Origin: Bradyrhizobium diversitatis | GTDB lineage: Bacteria > Pseudomonadota > Alphaproteobacteria > Rhizobiales > Xanthobacteraceae | Length of the DNA stretch: 64,000 nucleotides | Assembly (NCBI RefSeq): GCF_016031635.1 | Contig: NZ_JACEGD010000021.1 | Location: forward strand, 1-64,000 | Direction of reading: 5' to 3' | Position numbers and translations under genes: made by a program | Shown here: piece after piece, positions 1 through 7,720 of the stretch | Layout of the letters: each line of letters begins with the position of its first letter | How positions within the stretch are numbered: the first letter of the stretch is position 1 | Notes under the pieces: model-generated | The model's input: only the letters and a program-made list of their open reading frames with translations | Database searches by the model: none | Told to the model about the DNA's origin: nothing

Positions 1-405
1 TCCCGGCCTTCCCTGCGCAGTGGTTTTACGGCTTATGTCGCGATCTCCCCAGGGAGCGATGCACTATTGCCCCCGTCGCCTTGCGGATGACTGACGCTGC
101 GAGCCCGGTCGGGCCGCAACGTCACCGCAACACTTGGCGCACAGACCCCGGGCGCCAGGACCACACGATTTTGCCGTACGCTGATGGCACCGGTCGTATG
201 CACGACGACCTTGCTCACGGTTGCCCGCCCTGCAAGCCCGTTCGTGCCAACGCCATCTGCGTCCACCGCCGCCCGGCCCGCGTTCGTGACGATCGCGATA
301 CGCCCCTCTTCCATGGGCCGGGTTGCGGCGACACATACGCCGTTTCCGAATTTCGGTAAAGCGGGATATTTTCGGCGAGGCGTCTTGACCGACGGTTTGG
401 GTGTT

Positions 406-420
406 TTGCCCGACGGGCAA
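406..420. repeat. Short palindrome TTGCCCGACGGGCAA
   Basis: A 15-bp sequence with 7-bp perfect arms around one central base. A partial copy of the motif (TTGCCCGAC) recurs near 590, on the far side of the 446-572 repeat, so the larger repeat may have landed next to or inside an older palindromic element. Role unknown. Confidence 0.5.
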
Positions 421-445
421 CGCAAGGTCTGGTAGCTCTTCCCTC

Positions 446-572
446 GTCATTCCGGGGCGCGACGAAGGCGCGAACCCGGAATCCATGTCACCGCGGGTGA
501 TGCGGCCCGATGGATCCTCAGGTGCGCAATTGCGCACCATAGCTCGATGCTGCGCATCGCTCCGGAATGACG
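446..572. repeat. Dispersed palindromic repeat, GTCATTCCGG-type ends
   Basis: Begins GTCATTCCGG and ends with the inverted match CCGGAATGAC, so the whole unit can fold back. An internal 18-bp perfect palindrome, GGTGCGCAATTGCGCACC, sits near 520-537. Related units with the same ends are at 55675-55778 and 57646-57739. This looks like a REP/BIME-like intergenic family; it carries no coding sequence. Confidence 0.7.
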
Positions 573-660
573 GTTGCGATGTTGATTTGCCCGACCGAGC
601 ACCACATTGGTATGGTTCCTGCAAGCGTTTCAGCCTCCATTCCCTCGACAGAACGAGACA

Positions 661-1833
661 ATGCCAAGCTCAAGACCCGACCGGATCCGAAAACTCCTCG
701 CCGACCTCGTCGGTTTCGACACCATCAGCGACCGCACCAACCTGCCCCTGATCGCCCATATCGAGAGCTACCTCGCCACATTCGGCATCAAGGGCGAGCG
801 CGTTACCGACGAGACCGGCGAGAAGGCCGCGCTGTGGGTCACGATCGGCCCCGAGGACCGGCCGGGCATCGTGCTGTCGGGCCATACCGACGTGGTGCCT
901 GTCGTGGGCCAGGACTGGAGCCATGATCCGTTCAAGCTGGTGGAGCGCGACGGCAAGCTCTACGGCCGCGGCACCACCGACATGAAGGGATTTGTGGCGG
1001 TCTGCCTCGCCATGGTGCCGGAGATGGTGGAGGCGAGACTCAAAACGCCGATTCATCTGGCGATCTCCTATGACGAGGAGATCGGCTGCGTCGGCGTGCG
1101 GCCGATGCTGCACGAGGTCGCGAAGAAGAAGGTCAAGCCGCTCGGCGCCTTCATCGGCGAGCCGACCCAGATGCAGGTGATCATCGGCCACAAGGGCAAG
1201 CACGGCGTGCGCGCCACCTTTCGCGGCCTCGCTCGGCATTCCTCGATCGCGCCCGACGGCGTCAACGCGATTGAATATGCCGCCGAGCTGATTGTCGAGA
1301 TCCGCCGCCGCGCCGAGAAGCTTGCGGCCGTGCGCTCGACGGACAGCCTCTACGACGTTCCGCACTCGACGCTGCTCACCAGCATCGTCCACGGCGGCGC
1401 GGCGCTCAACATCGTGCCCGACACCTGCACGGTGGATTTCGAATGCCGCGGCATCGGCATCACTGAGTCGCGCGAGGTCACGGATGCGATCGTCGCCTGG
1501 GCCAAGGCCGAGCTCGAGCCGGCGATGAAGGCGAGGCATCCGGAGTGCGGCATCGATTTCGAGGAGATCCTCGACTACCCCGCCCTCGACACGCAAGCAG
1601 ATGCCGCGATCGTCACGCTCGCCAAAAGCCTGGCGGGACGCAACGACCATGCCAAGGTCGCCTTCGGCACCGAGGCGAGCCTGTTCTCCAGCATGGCCGA
1701 TATCCCGTCGGTGGTGATCGGCCCCGGCTCGATCGCGCAGGCGCATACGCCCGATGAGTTCGTGGAGATGGCGGAGCTGGAGAAATGCGCAGGATTTGTG
1801 GAGAGACTGATCGCGCATTGTAAGAACGCGTAG
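661..1833 (+). CDS. argE: Acetylornithine deacetylase (M20 family)
   Basis: Predicted cytoplasmic zinc hydrolase that removes acetate from N-acetylornithine in arginine synthesis. The 390-residue product has the M20 metal-site signatures in order: SGHTDVVPV near residue 80, GRGTTDMKGF near 105, YDEEIGCVG near 140, and a His near the C-terminus in IAQAHTPDEF, plus a dimerisation domain with ARHSSIAPDGVNAI. The ATG at 661 follows a purine-rich stretch and fits the family N-terminus; an in-frame extension upstream to 607 looks non-coding. It stands alone, followed by repeat sequence. Other M20 amidohydrolases such as succinyl-diaminopimelate desuccinylase are possible, but overall similarity favours ArgE. 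Confidence 0.9.
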   Translation: MPSSRPDRIRKLLADLVGFDTISDRTNLPLIAHIESYLATFGIKGERVTDETGEKAALWVTIGPEDRPGIVLSGHTDVVPVVGQDWSHDPFKLVERDGKLYGRGTTDMKGFVAVCLAMVPEMVEARLKTPIHLAISYDEEIGCVGVRPMLHEVAKKKVKPLGAFIGEPTQMQVIIGHKGKHGVRATFRGLARHSSIAPDGVNAIEYAAELIVEIRRRAEKLAAVRSTDSLYDVPHSTLLTSIVHGGAALNIVPDTCTVDFECRGIGITESREVTDAIVAWAKAELEPAMKARHPECGIDFEEILDYPALDTQADAAIVTLAKSLAGRNDHAKVAFGTEASLFSSMADIPSVVIGPGSIAQAHTPDEFVEMAELEKCAGFVERLIAHCKNA

Positions 1834-1853
1834 GCAATATCGGCGACGTGACT

Positions 1854-1907
1854 GGGTCCCGGCTCTGCGGAGCAGCACTTCGTGCTGCACCGCGTCCGGG
1901 ACACGAG
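1854..1907 (+). repeat. Structured dispersed repeat, copy R1
   Basis: 54-bp unit starting GGGTCCCGG and ending CCGGGACACGAG, so the ends pair. Its centre is a perfect 7-bp stem with a TTC loop, GCAGCAC-TTC-GTGCTGC (1872-1888). Copies R2 (inverted, 1994-2047), R3 (2414-2467) and the diverged R4 (54479-54533) share the outer arms and loop while stem bases differ in matched pairs. Confidence 0.85.
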
Positions 1908-1993
1908 AGTATGGTCAGAGGGCTTGCTGCTCAGACTAATTTGCCGCTTCTTCGAGCTGAGCGCAGCGTAATCGTCGAAGCCACGACCCGGAT

Positions 1994-2047
1994 CTCGTGT
2001 CCCGGACGCGGTGCGTCACGAAGTGACGCTCCGCAGAGCCGGGACCC
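1994..2047 (-). repeat. Structured dispersed repeat, copy R2 (inverted)
   Basis: Same unit as R1 in opposite orientation. The central stem reads GCGTCAC-GAA-GTGACGC on the plus strand (2013-2029). Relative to R1 both sides of the stem have changed together, so pairing is kept. It ends about 70 bases before the GIY-YIG start codon. Confidence 0.85.
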
Positions 2048-2114
2048 AGAATGCTTGGCGAAGGCATCGAACCATGCAACTCTTGGGCGCATCTCCGGCC
2101 AAGATTGCACGACC

Positions 2115-2411
2115 ATGCCTTACTTCGTATATATCCTTGCAAGCAAACGAAACGGTACTCTCTACATCGGCGTTACGAACGACATCGTCCGCCGAGTCGG
2201 CGAGCACAAAGCCAAGCTTATCCCCGGATTCACGCGGCAGTATGACGTGACACTGCTCGTCTATTTCGAAGCGTTTGAGTCGGTACTCGAAGCACGCTCA
2301 CGCGAGCATTCGCTAAAGCGCTGGCGACGTGCGTGGAAGCTCAAGCTAATCGAAGGGCTCAATCCGGATTGGCGCGATCTAACGGATGAGCTGAATACTT
2401 TGGCAACATGA
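2115..2411 (+). CDS. Small GIY-YIG nuclease-family protein
   Basis: A 98-residue single-domain protein of the GIY-YIG endonuclease superfamily (UPF0213/YhbQ-like). Visible signatures are YFVYILAS near residues 3-10, LYIGVTNDIVRRVGEH near 16-31 (the YIG part and the conserved Arg), the helix REHSLKRW near 67 with the expected acidic residue, and NPDWRDL near the C-terminus. The ATG at 2115 places the motif at the usual distance. Upstream in-frame sequence lies in repeat R1/R2 and is excluded. The gene lies tightly between inverted repeat R2 and direct repeat R3, which begins two bases after the stop codon. The natural substrate of such small GIY-YIG proteins is generally unknown. Confidence 0.88.
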   Translation: MPYFVYILASKRNGTLYIGVTNDIVRRVGEHKAKLIPGFTRQYDVTLLVYFEAFESVLEARSREHSLKRWRRAWKLKLIEGLNPDWRDLTDELNTLAT

Positions 2412-2413
2412 CC

Positions 2414-2467
2414 GGGTCCCGGCTCTGCGGAGCAGCACTTCGTGCTGCACCGCGTCCGGGACACGAG
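2414..2467 (+). repeat. Structured dispersed repeat, copy R3
   Basis: Essentially identical to R1, with stem GCAGCAC-TTC-GTGCTGC at 2432-2448 and outer arms GGGTCCCGG and CCGGGACACGAG. It starts right after the GIY-YIG stop codon, so it could also serve as the 3' end hairpin of that transcript. Confidence 0.85.
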
Positions 2468-2538
2468 CGGGGTGCGGAACAGCACAAGAGTGCGCCACAA
2501 AGCAAGAACGCGCGGCCATCGGCCGCGCCATTGATTCC

Positions 2539-3597
2539 CTACACCGCGCCCGCCTTCTGCGCGTATTCCCACGACGCCTTCGACAGCGGCACGGTGCGCT
2601 TGGCGGATTCAAGCGCCTTGGCGTTCGCCGCGGTGCCGTCGCGGACGCGGCCGGCGATTCCTTGCGTGATGCCGGCGAGACGGAACAGATTGTACGAGAA
2701 ATACCAGTTGAGATCGGGCACCGTCATCTTCGTGACGTTGCAGTAGATCTGGGCGGCCTCTTCCAGGCTCGGGATGTTGAGCGCCTTGAGGTCGGCGCCC
2801 TCGAGGCCCGGCATGATCCACTGCATCAAAAGATAGGTGAAGTCGGCCATGGGATCGCCAAGCGTCGACAGCTCCCAGTCCAGCACCGCCTGCACGCGCG
2901 GTTCCGTCGCGTGGAAGATCATGTTGTCGAGGCGATAGTCGCCGTGGACGATAGAGACGCGCGCCTGCTCCGGCACGGTCCTCGGCAGCCATTCGGCGAC
3001 CTTCTCGAACTCGGGAATGTGCTGGGTCTCGGATGCCCGATACTGCTTGGTCCAGCGATCGATCTGGCGCGCGAAATAGTTGCCGGGCTTGCCGAAATCA
3101 CCTAGGCCGATCGCGTTGGGATCGTACATGTGGAGCTTCGCCAGCGTCTCGATCTTGCTGGTGAAGATCTTGCGCCGGTCGTCCGGCGCCTGGCTCGGCA
3201 GCGTCGGATCCCAGAACACCCGCCCCTCCTCCATCGACATGATGTAGAAGGCCGCACCAATGACGCTGTCGTCCTGGCACAGCGCATAGGCGCGCGCGAC
3301 CGGAAAGCCCTGTTTACCGAGCGCGGCGATCACGCGATATTCGCGGTCGACCGCATGCGCCGAGGGCAGCAATTTGCCGAACGGCTTGCGGCGCATCACG
3401 TAGGAGCGGTTCGGCGTGTTGAGGCGATAGGTCGGGTTGGACTGGCCGCCCTTGAACTGGAGCACGACCAGCGGGCCTTCGAAGCCTTCGACGTTCTCGC
3501 GCATCCACGCCTCGAGCCGCAGTTCGTCGAAGCGATGACGCTCCTCGACCGGCTTGGTGCCCGAGAACTCCTCGTCTTTCCTGACGCCGTCAGCCAC
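2539..3597 (-). CDS. Phosphotransferase family protein (ACAD10/APH-like)
   Basis: A 352-residue kinase-fold protein of the aminoglycoside-phosphotransferase superfamily, in the branch usually found beside acyl-CoA dehydrogenases. It shows GGQSNPTYRL near residue 50, the catalytic loop HGDYRLDNMIF near 217, and the metal-binding LDWELSTLGDP near 240. GTG start at 3597 follows GAGGGAG. It lies downstream of and co-directional with the acyl-CoA dehydrogenase gene, separated by a 130-bp gap with a long palindrome. By analogy with ACAD10/ACAD11 it may phosphorylate a hydroxyacyl-CoA before dehydration by the neighbour enzyme; this is inference, not seen in the sequence. Confidence 0.85.
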   Translation of the reverse strand: MADGVRKDEEFSGTKPVEERHRFDELRLEAWMRENVEGFEGPLVVLQFKGGQSNPTYRLNTPNRSYVMRRKPFGKLLPSAHAVDREYRVIAALGKQGFPVARAYALCQDDSVIGAAFYIMSMEEGRVFWDPTLPSQAPDDRRKIFTSKIETLAKLHMYDPNAIGLGDFGKPGNYFARQIDRWTKQYRASETQHIPEFEKVAEWLPRTVPEQARVSIVHGDYRLDNMIFHATEPRVQAVLDWELSTLGDPMADFTYLLMQWIMPGLEGADLKALNIPSLEEAAQIYCNVTKMTVPDLNWYFSYNLFRLAGITQGIAGRVRDGTAANAKALESAKRTVPLSKASWEYAQKAGAV

Positions 3598-3621
3598 GGT
3601 GACGCTCCCTCTTCAGTCCGA

Positions 3622-3685
3622 ACATGATCCTAATCGGTAACCGCTGACGCACTTGCGTCAAGCGGTTACCGCAATTGGATCATGT
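3622..3685. repeat. Long imperfect intercistronic palindrome
   Basis: Left arm ACATGATCC-N4-CGGTAACCGC-TGACGCA matches the inverse of the right arm TGCGTCAA-GCGGTTACCG-N5-GGATCATGT, giving three paired blocks separated by small internal loops. It sits between the acyl-CoA dehydrogenase stop and the phosphotransferase start. It may damp read-through or stabilise the upstream mRNA end, or be another dispersed repeat. Confidence 0.7.
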
Positions 3686-3728
3686 GCCGTCGTTTCTTCA
3701 AGTCGGGAGCGCCGCAGGGCTCCCCCGC

Positions 3729-4964
3729 TTAGTGATTGGGAGAGTTGGCATACTTCCGAACTTCGAGCCTGGCAATGGCGCGGTTATGCACCTCGTCCGG
3801 ACCGTCGGCGAGACGGAGCGTGCGGATGTGGGCATAGTCCTTGGCAAGACCCGCCTCGTCCGACACTCCGGCGCCGCCGAACGACTGGATCGCCTCGTCG
3901 ATGATCTTCAGCGCCATGTTGGGAGCGGCGACCTTGATCATGGCGATCTCGGCCTGCGCGGTCTTGTTGCCGACCTTGTCCATCATGTCGGCCGCCTTGA
4001 GGCAGAGCAGACGCGTCATCTCGATGTTGGTGCGGGCTTCGCCGATGCGCTGCTCCCACACGGAGTGCTCGACGATCTTCTTACCGAAGGCGGTGCGCGA
4101 GGTGAGCCGCTTCACCATCTTCTCCAGCGCCTCCTCGGCCTTGCCGATGGTGCGCATGCAATGATGGATGCGGCCGGGGCCCAGACGGCCCTGCGCGATC
4201 TCGAAACCGCGGCCCTCGCCGAGCAGGATGTTCTCCTTCGGCACGCGGACGTTCTCGAGCAGCACCTGGGCGTGGCCGTGCGGGGCGTCGTCGAAGCCGA
4301 ACACCGGCAGCATCTTCTCGACCTTGATACCGGGCGTGTCGAGCGGAACCAGGATCTGGGACTGCTGCTGGTGCTTGGCCGCCTTGAAATCGGTCTTGCC
4401 CATCAGAATCGCGATCTTGCAGCGGGGATCGCCGACGCCGGACGACCACCATTTGCGGCCGTTGATGACGTAGTGGTCGCCGTCGCGCTCGATGCGGGTC
4501 TCGATGTTGGTGGCGTCGGACGAGGCGACCGCCGGTTCCGTCATCAGGAAGGCGGAGCGGATCTCGCCGTCCATCAGCGGGCGCAGCCATTTGCGCTTCT
4601 GCTCCTTGGTGCCGTACCGCATGAACACTTCCATGTTGCCGGTATCAGGCGCGGAGCAGTTGAACACCTCGGAGGCCCAGGTGATGCGGCCCATCTCTTC
4701 GGACAAGAGCGCGTATTCGAGATTGGTCAATCCCGCACCGCGGAATTCATCATCTTCATGCTCGTTCGGCGGCATGAACATGTTCCAGAGGCCTTCGGCC
4801 TTCGCCTTCTTCTTGAGGTCCTCGAGGATCGGGATCACCTTCCAGCGCTCGCCACTGTGGTCCTGCTGATCGTAGATCGGCACCGCCGGGCGCACGTGCT
4901 TGGCCATGAAGGACCGCACGCGGTCGAGCCATTCCTTCTGCTTGGTGGACAGATCAAAATCCAT
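3729..4964 (-). CDS. Acyl-CoA dehydrogenase family protein
   Basis: A 411-residue FAD enzyme oxidising an acyl-CoA to the 2-enoyl-CoA. Visible family sequences include FLMTEPAVASSDATNI near residue 136, INGRKWWSSGVGDPRC near 165, a C-terminal FGGAGVSDEAGLAKDYAHIRTLRLADGPDEVH block, and the AQGRLGPGRIHHCMRTIG region. These match the ACAD10/11-like long-chain branch. The ATG at 4964 (MDFDLSTKQKEWLD) is the natural start; the upstream in-frame extension is low-complexity. It is probably transcribed with the phosphotransferase gene from the promoter facing the TetR gene, where the operator at 5113-5143 lies. Confidence 0.9.
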   Translation of the reverse strand: MDFDLSTKQKEWLDRVRSFMAKHVRPAVPIYDQQDHSGERWKVIPILEDLKKKAKAEGLWNMFMPPNEHEDDEFRGAGLTNLEYALLSEEMGRITWASEVFNCSAPDTGNMEVFMRYGTKEQKRKWLRPLMDGEIRSAFLMTEPAVASSDATNIETRIERDGDHYVINGRKWWSSGVGDPRCKIAILMGKTDFKAAKHQQQSQILVPLDTPGIKVEKMLPVFGFDDAPHGHAQVLLENVRVPKENILLGEGRGFEIAQGRLGPGRIHHCMRTIGKAEEALEKMVKRLTSRTAFGKKIVEHSVWEQRIGEARTNIEMTRLLCLKAADMMDKVGNKTAQAEIAMIKVAAPNMALKIIDEAIQSFGGAGVSDEAGLAKDYAHIRTLRLADGPDEVHNRAIARLEVRKYANSPNH

Positions 4965-5112
4965 GGGACGCTCCTCGTTTTTCTCTCTCGCAAACCCTTT
5001 TGCGCCGGACTGTCCTCCCGCCGCGCGCGGCCCGCAAGCGCGAAGCTGCGAGGCGCACCGGAACCCATCACAGTTGCGAATGAGTTCTGATTGCGGATTG
5101 ACTTTCCCGGCC

Positions 5113-5143
5113 TTCAAACGATAGTTTCATACAACTGTTTGAA
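5113..5143. promoter_or_regulatory. Candidate TetR operator in divergent promoter
   Basis: An inverted repeat TTCAAAC (5113-5119) and GTTTGAA (5137-5143) spans the gap between the divergent acyl-CoA dehydrogenase and TetR genes. Nested in its left half is AAAC-GATA-GTTT (5116-5127), a perfect 4+4+4 palindrome resembling the GAAAC-N4-GTTTC type bound by PsrA/FadR-class TetR proteins. Operator function is inferred. Confidence 0.6.
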
Positions 5144-5170
5144 TTGCAACTCCCCTCCCTGAGGGCTCCC

Positions 5171-5836
5171 ATGGCCAGCGATCATACGAGGTCTGCCATT
5201 CTCGCCGCCGCCGAACGGCTCTACGCCGATCGCGGCTTCGGCGACGTGACGCTGCGCGACATCGTCGCGGAGGCCAATGTCAACCTGGCGGCGGTGAACT
5301 ATCATTTCGGCTCGAAGGACGAGCTGATCGCGGAGCTGTTCGTCACACGCTCGATCGCCACCAACCGCGAGCGCCTGCGCGAACTGAAGGCGGCGGAAGA
5401 GCAAGGCGGCGGCCGCGCGCCGATCGAGGTGATCCTGCGCGCGCTGGTCGGGCCGACCCTGCGCGGCTGCCTTGGCCCGGCGAACCAGCGCTCCACCGCC
5501 GCGCGCTTCATGATCCGCGCCTCGATCGAATCCGTGCCGCCGATCCGCCGCATCAAGAACCGCGAGATCGACCATTTGCGGAAATTCGCCGGCGCGATGC
5601 GCCGCGCCCTGCCCGAGCGCAGCGAGGTCGATATCTACTGGGGCCTCAACTTCGCGCTCGCGATGGCGCACCACACCATCCGCGAGAGCGAACGGCTGAC
5701 GAAGCTGTCGGAAGGCAAATGCGATCTCGACGACGTCGAGGACGTGGTCGCGCGCGTGGTCAGCGTCGCGACGATGGCGCTGACGGCGGGAAAAGTCGAG
5801 GCAAAGCCGCGCGCACTGGCGCGGGATGCGCGCTGA
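5171..5836 (+). CDS. TetR family regulator, probably of fatty-acid degradation
   Basis: A 221-residue TetR protein. The N-terminal HTH runs from about residue 5 to 55 with RLYADRGFGDVTLRDIV and VNLAAVNYHFGSKDELI, the canonical recognition helix region. The C-terminal ligand domain has no motif I can assign with certainty but resembles PsrA-like regulators. ATG at 5171 follows the weak ribosome site GAGGG; an in-frame ATG at 5144 lies too close to the operator. Divergent from the acyl-CoA dehydrogenase operon with a shared operator, so autoregulation and control by an acyl-CoA ligand are likely. Confidence 0.82.
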   Translation: MASDHTRSAILAAAERLYADRGFGDVTLRDIVAEANVNLAAVNYHFGSKDELIAELFVTRSIATNRERLRELKAAEEQGGGRAPIEVILRALVGPTLRGCLGPANQRSTAARFMIRASIESVPPIRRIKNREIDHLRKFAGAMRRALPERSEVDIYWGLNFALAMAHHTIRESERLTKLSEGKCDLDDVEDVVARVVSVATMALTAGKVEAKPRALARDAR

Positions 5837-5926
5837 TCGAGAATATCGGTCGAAAGCCGTGCGAGGTCAGTCCCGCTTGCGGCAAGACCTCGGACATCCG
5901 CAGTCTAAATTAGCGGCGACAGCGGG

Positions 5927-6142
5927 CTACACCCGCTGCGGCATCTCCTCGGCCTCTTCCTTGGCGAGCAGCAGCAGCATCTCGATGCCCATCTCGCCTT
6001 CCTGCGGCGAGCGGATGAACTTTATTTCGTCGGCGCTCTGCCGCAGCGCAGCAATGATAGCGACGGCCTGATTGGCGGTGGCCGCCTCGGTCGCCAGAAT
6101 GGCCTTCTGGTCCTTGGCCTGGAACCCGATCGTGTAGGACAT
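5927..6142 (-). CDS. Small conserved hypothetical protein
   Basis: A 71-residue soluble protein beginning MSYTIGFQAKDQKAIL, with an Ala-rich helix in the middle and an acidic C-terminal end (KEEAEEMPQ). No domain is recognised. The start at 6142 is preceded by GGGAGG on the coding strand. It stands alone between the TetR gene and the CoA-transferase gene. Confidence 0.6.
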   Translation of the reverse strand: MSYTIGFQAKDQKAILATEAATANQAVAIIAALRQSADEIKFIRSPQEGEMGIEMLLLLAKEEAEEMPQRV

Positions 6143-6310
6143 TCACTTCCCTCCCGAACTCAAGTGGAGGGATCGAATCAGAGTCTCGCGCGAAGGGGAA
6201 GCCTGTGCGACTACGGACCGGGATTATTTGGGGATTGCGCGCAAGCTTCAGGCAAGCCCCAGCATCCTCGGCCGTCGCACGGTCGCGCCGAGGCTTGCGC
6301 TCCCCTCCGG

Positions 6311-7540
6311 CTAGATGATCCCCTGCTTCTTCAACGCCTCGATCTTGCCGGCATCATAGCCGAGCTTGCCGCCGAGCACCTCCTGGGTGTGCTCCCCTAG
6401 CAGCGGCGGAGCGCGGTAGGTCTGGATCGGCGTCTCCGAGAGGGTCAGCGCGTTGCGGACCAGCGAAAGATCGGGCTTGAAGGGGTGGTCGACCTTCACC
6501 CGCATGCCGCGCGACTGGACGTGCGGATCGGAAAACACCTGCTCGAAATTGTTGATCGGACCTGACGGCACGCCGGCCTCCTCCAGCTTTTCCAGCCAGT
6601 AGGCCACCGGCTGCTTCAGGAACAGGCCGGCGAAGATCGCCATGATCTCCTTGCCGTGCACGACGCGATCGTTGTTCTTGACGAAGCGCGGATCGTTCGC
6701 AAGCTCGGGCTCGCCGAGGACCGCGCAGGTGCGCTGAAACTGGCCGTCATTGCCGACCACCAGCATCAATTCGCCGTCGGCGCAGCGGAACACGCCGGCC
6801 GGCATGCCGCCATTGCCCCAGGTGCCGCGACGCGGCGGCGTCTTGCCGTTGACGAGATAGATCTGCAGCCAGTGCGACAAGGATGCGATGACGGTATCGA
6901 ACAGGCAGACGTCGATGTGCTGTCCCTGCCCGCCATTGGCATCACGATGGTAGAGCGCCGAGAGAATCCCGATCGAGGCGTTCATGCCGGTCATGTAGTC
7001 GACGATCGACGGGCCGACCTTCATCGGGCCCTCGCCCGGCTCGCCGTCGATATGGCCGGTGACGCTCATCAATCCGCCCATCGCCTGAAGGATGGCATCA
7101 TAGCCGGCACGCGGCGCATACGGTCCGGTCTGGCCGAAACCGGTCACCGAGCAATAGATGATGCCGGGATTGATCGCCTTGATGGTCTCATAGTCGAGGC
7201 CGTAGCGCTTGAGATCGCCGACCTTGTAGTTCTCCATGAAGACGTCGGCGTCCTTGGCGAGCTCGCGGACGATCGCCTGCCCTTCCGGCTTGGCGATGTT
7301 GACGGTGACGGACTTCTTGTTGCGGTTGGCGCAGAGATAGAACGAATTGTTGTTGTTGGCCTTGCCCTCGGGGTCGGTCAGGTAAGGGGGGCCGAAGGCG
7401 CGCGCGTCGTCGCCGGTGCCCGGCCGCTCGATCTTGATCACCTCCGCTCCGAGATCGCCGAGCATCTGGGCCGACAAGGGCCCGGCAAGCACGCGGGTGA
7501 GGTCAAGGATCTTGATGCCTGAGAGCGGCAAGGCCGACAT
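6311..7540 (-). CDS. CaiB/BaiF family CoA-transferase
   Basis: A 409-residue class III CoA-transferase that moves CoA between carboxylic acids; substrate not predictable. Signatures: ILDLTRVLAGPLSAQMLGDLGAEVIKIE near residue 10, FMENYKVGDLKRYGLDY near 110, FGQTGPYAPRAGYD near 145 (conserved catalytic Asp expected in this region), and GQGQHIDVCLFDT near 205. Start chosen at the ATG at 7540, where family similarity begins; the longer frame upstream is unrelated sequence. Monocistronic by spacing. Confidence 0.9.
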   Translation of the reverse strand: MSALPLSGIKILDLTRVLAGPLSAQMLGDLGAEVIKIERPGTGDDARAFGPPYLTDPEGKANNNNSFYLCANRNKKSVTVNIAKPEGQAIVRELAKDADVFMENYKVGDLKRYGLDYETIKAINPGIIYCSVTGFGQTGPYAPRAGYDAILQAMGGLMSVTGHIDGEPGEGPMKVGPSIVDYMTGMNASIGILSALYHRDANGGQGQHIDVCLFDTVIASLSHWLQIYLVNGKTPPRRGTWGNGGMPAGVFRCADGELMLVVGNDGQFQRTCAVLGEPELANDPRFVKNNDRVVHGKEIMAIFAGLFLKQPVAYWLEKLEEAGVPSGPINNFEQVFSDPHVQSRGMRVKVDHPFKPDLSLVRNALTLSETPIQTYRAPPLLGEHTQEVLGGKLGYDAGKIEALKKQGII

Positions 7541-7720
7541 ACCGATTTCCTCCGGGGAACTGATCTTGGCGCGGCGGCGAGATCGAAAGGCCGCGCTCCC
7601 TGCGGATACACTATTTTCGTGCTCTGAGCACTGCACTGACGGCATACGGCCATCCCCTGCGGGGCAGCGGCGCCAATTCCAGCCCGCAACTTTCCGCACC
7701 GCGAATTTCGTCTCGAGGTC

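Larger units (their letters stand above)
1..660. other. Intergenic region without a convincing gene
   Basis: Several open frames cross this stretch on both strands, but they overlap one another, are rich in Arg, Pro and Gly, and show no domain I recognise. It holds a short palindrome at 406-420 and a dispersed palindromic repeat at 446-572. The minus-strand frame at 33-425 resembles degenerate sequence often found beside such repeats in Bradyrhizobium; I do not call it a gene. The argE promoter should lie in the last 90 bases. Confidence 0.6.

Noticed and set aside
33..624. Two overlapping minus-strand open frames of 130 and 186 codons
   Set aside because: They overlap in different frames, are biased to Arg/Gly/Pro, cross a palindromic repeat and have no recognised domain.
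670..1890. 406-codon minus-strand frame opposite argE
   Set aside because: Antisense shadow produced by GC-rich codon bias; the sense frame has all M20 motifs. The same holds for the long plus-strand frame opposite the acyl-CoA dehydrogenase at 3675-5090 and for the one overlapping the helicase at 26777-28321.
1854..2467. CRISPR array
   Set aside because: Only three units, mixed orientations, internally palindromic, and a gene sits between them; no spacers of uniform length and no cas genes.
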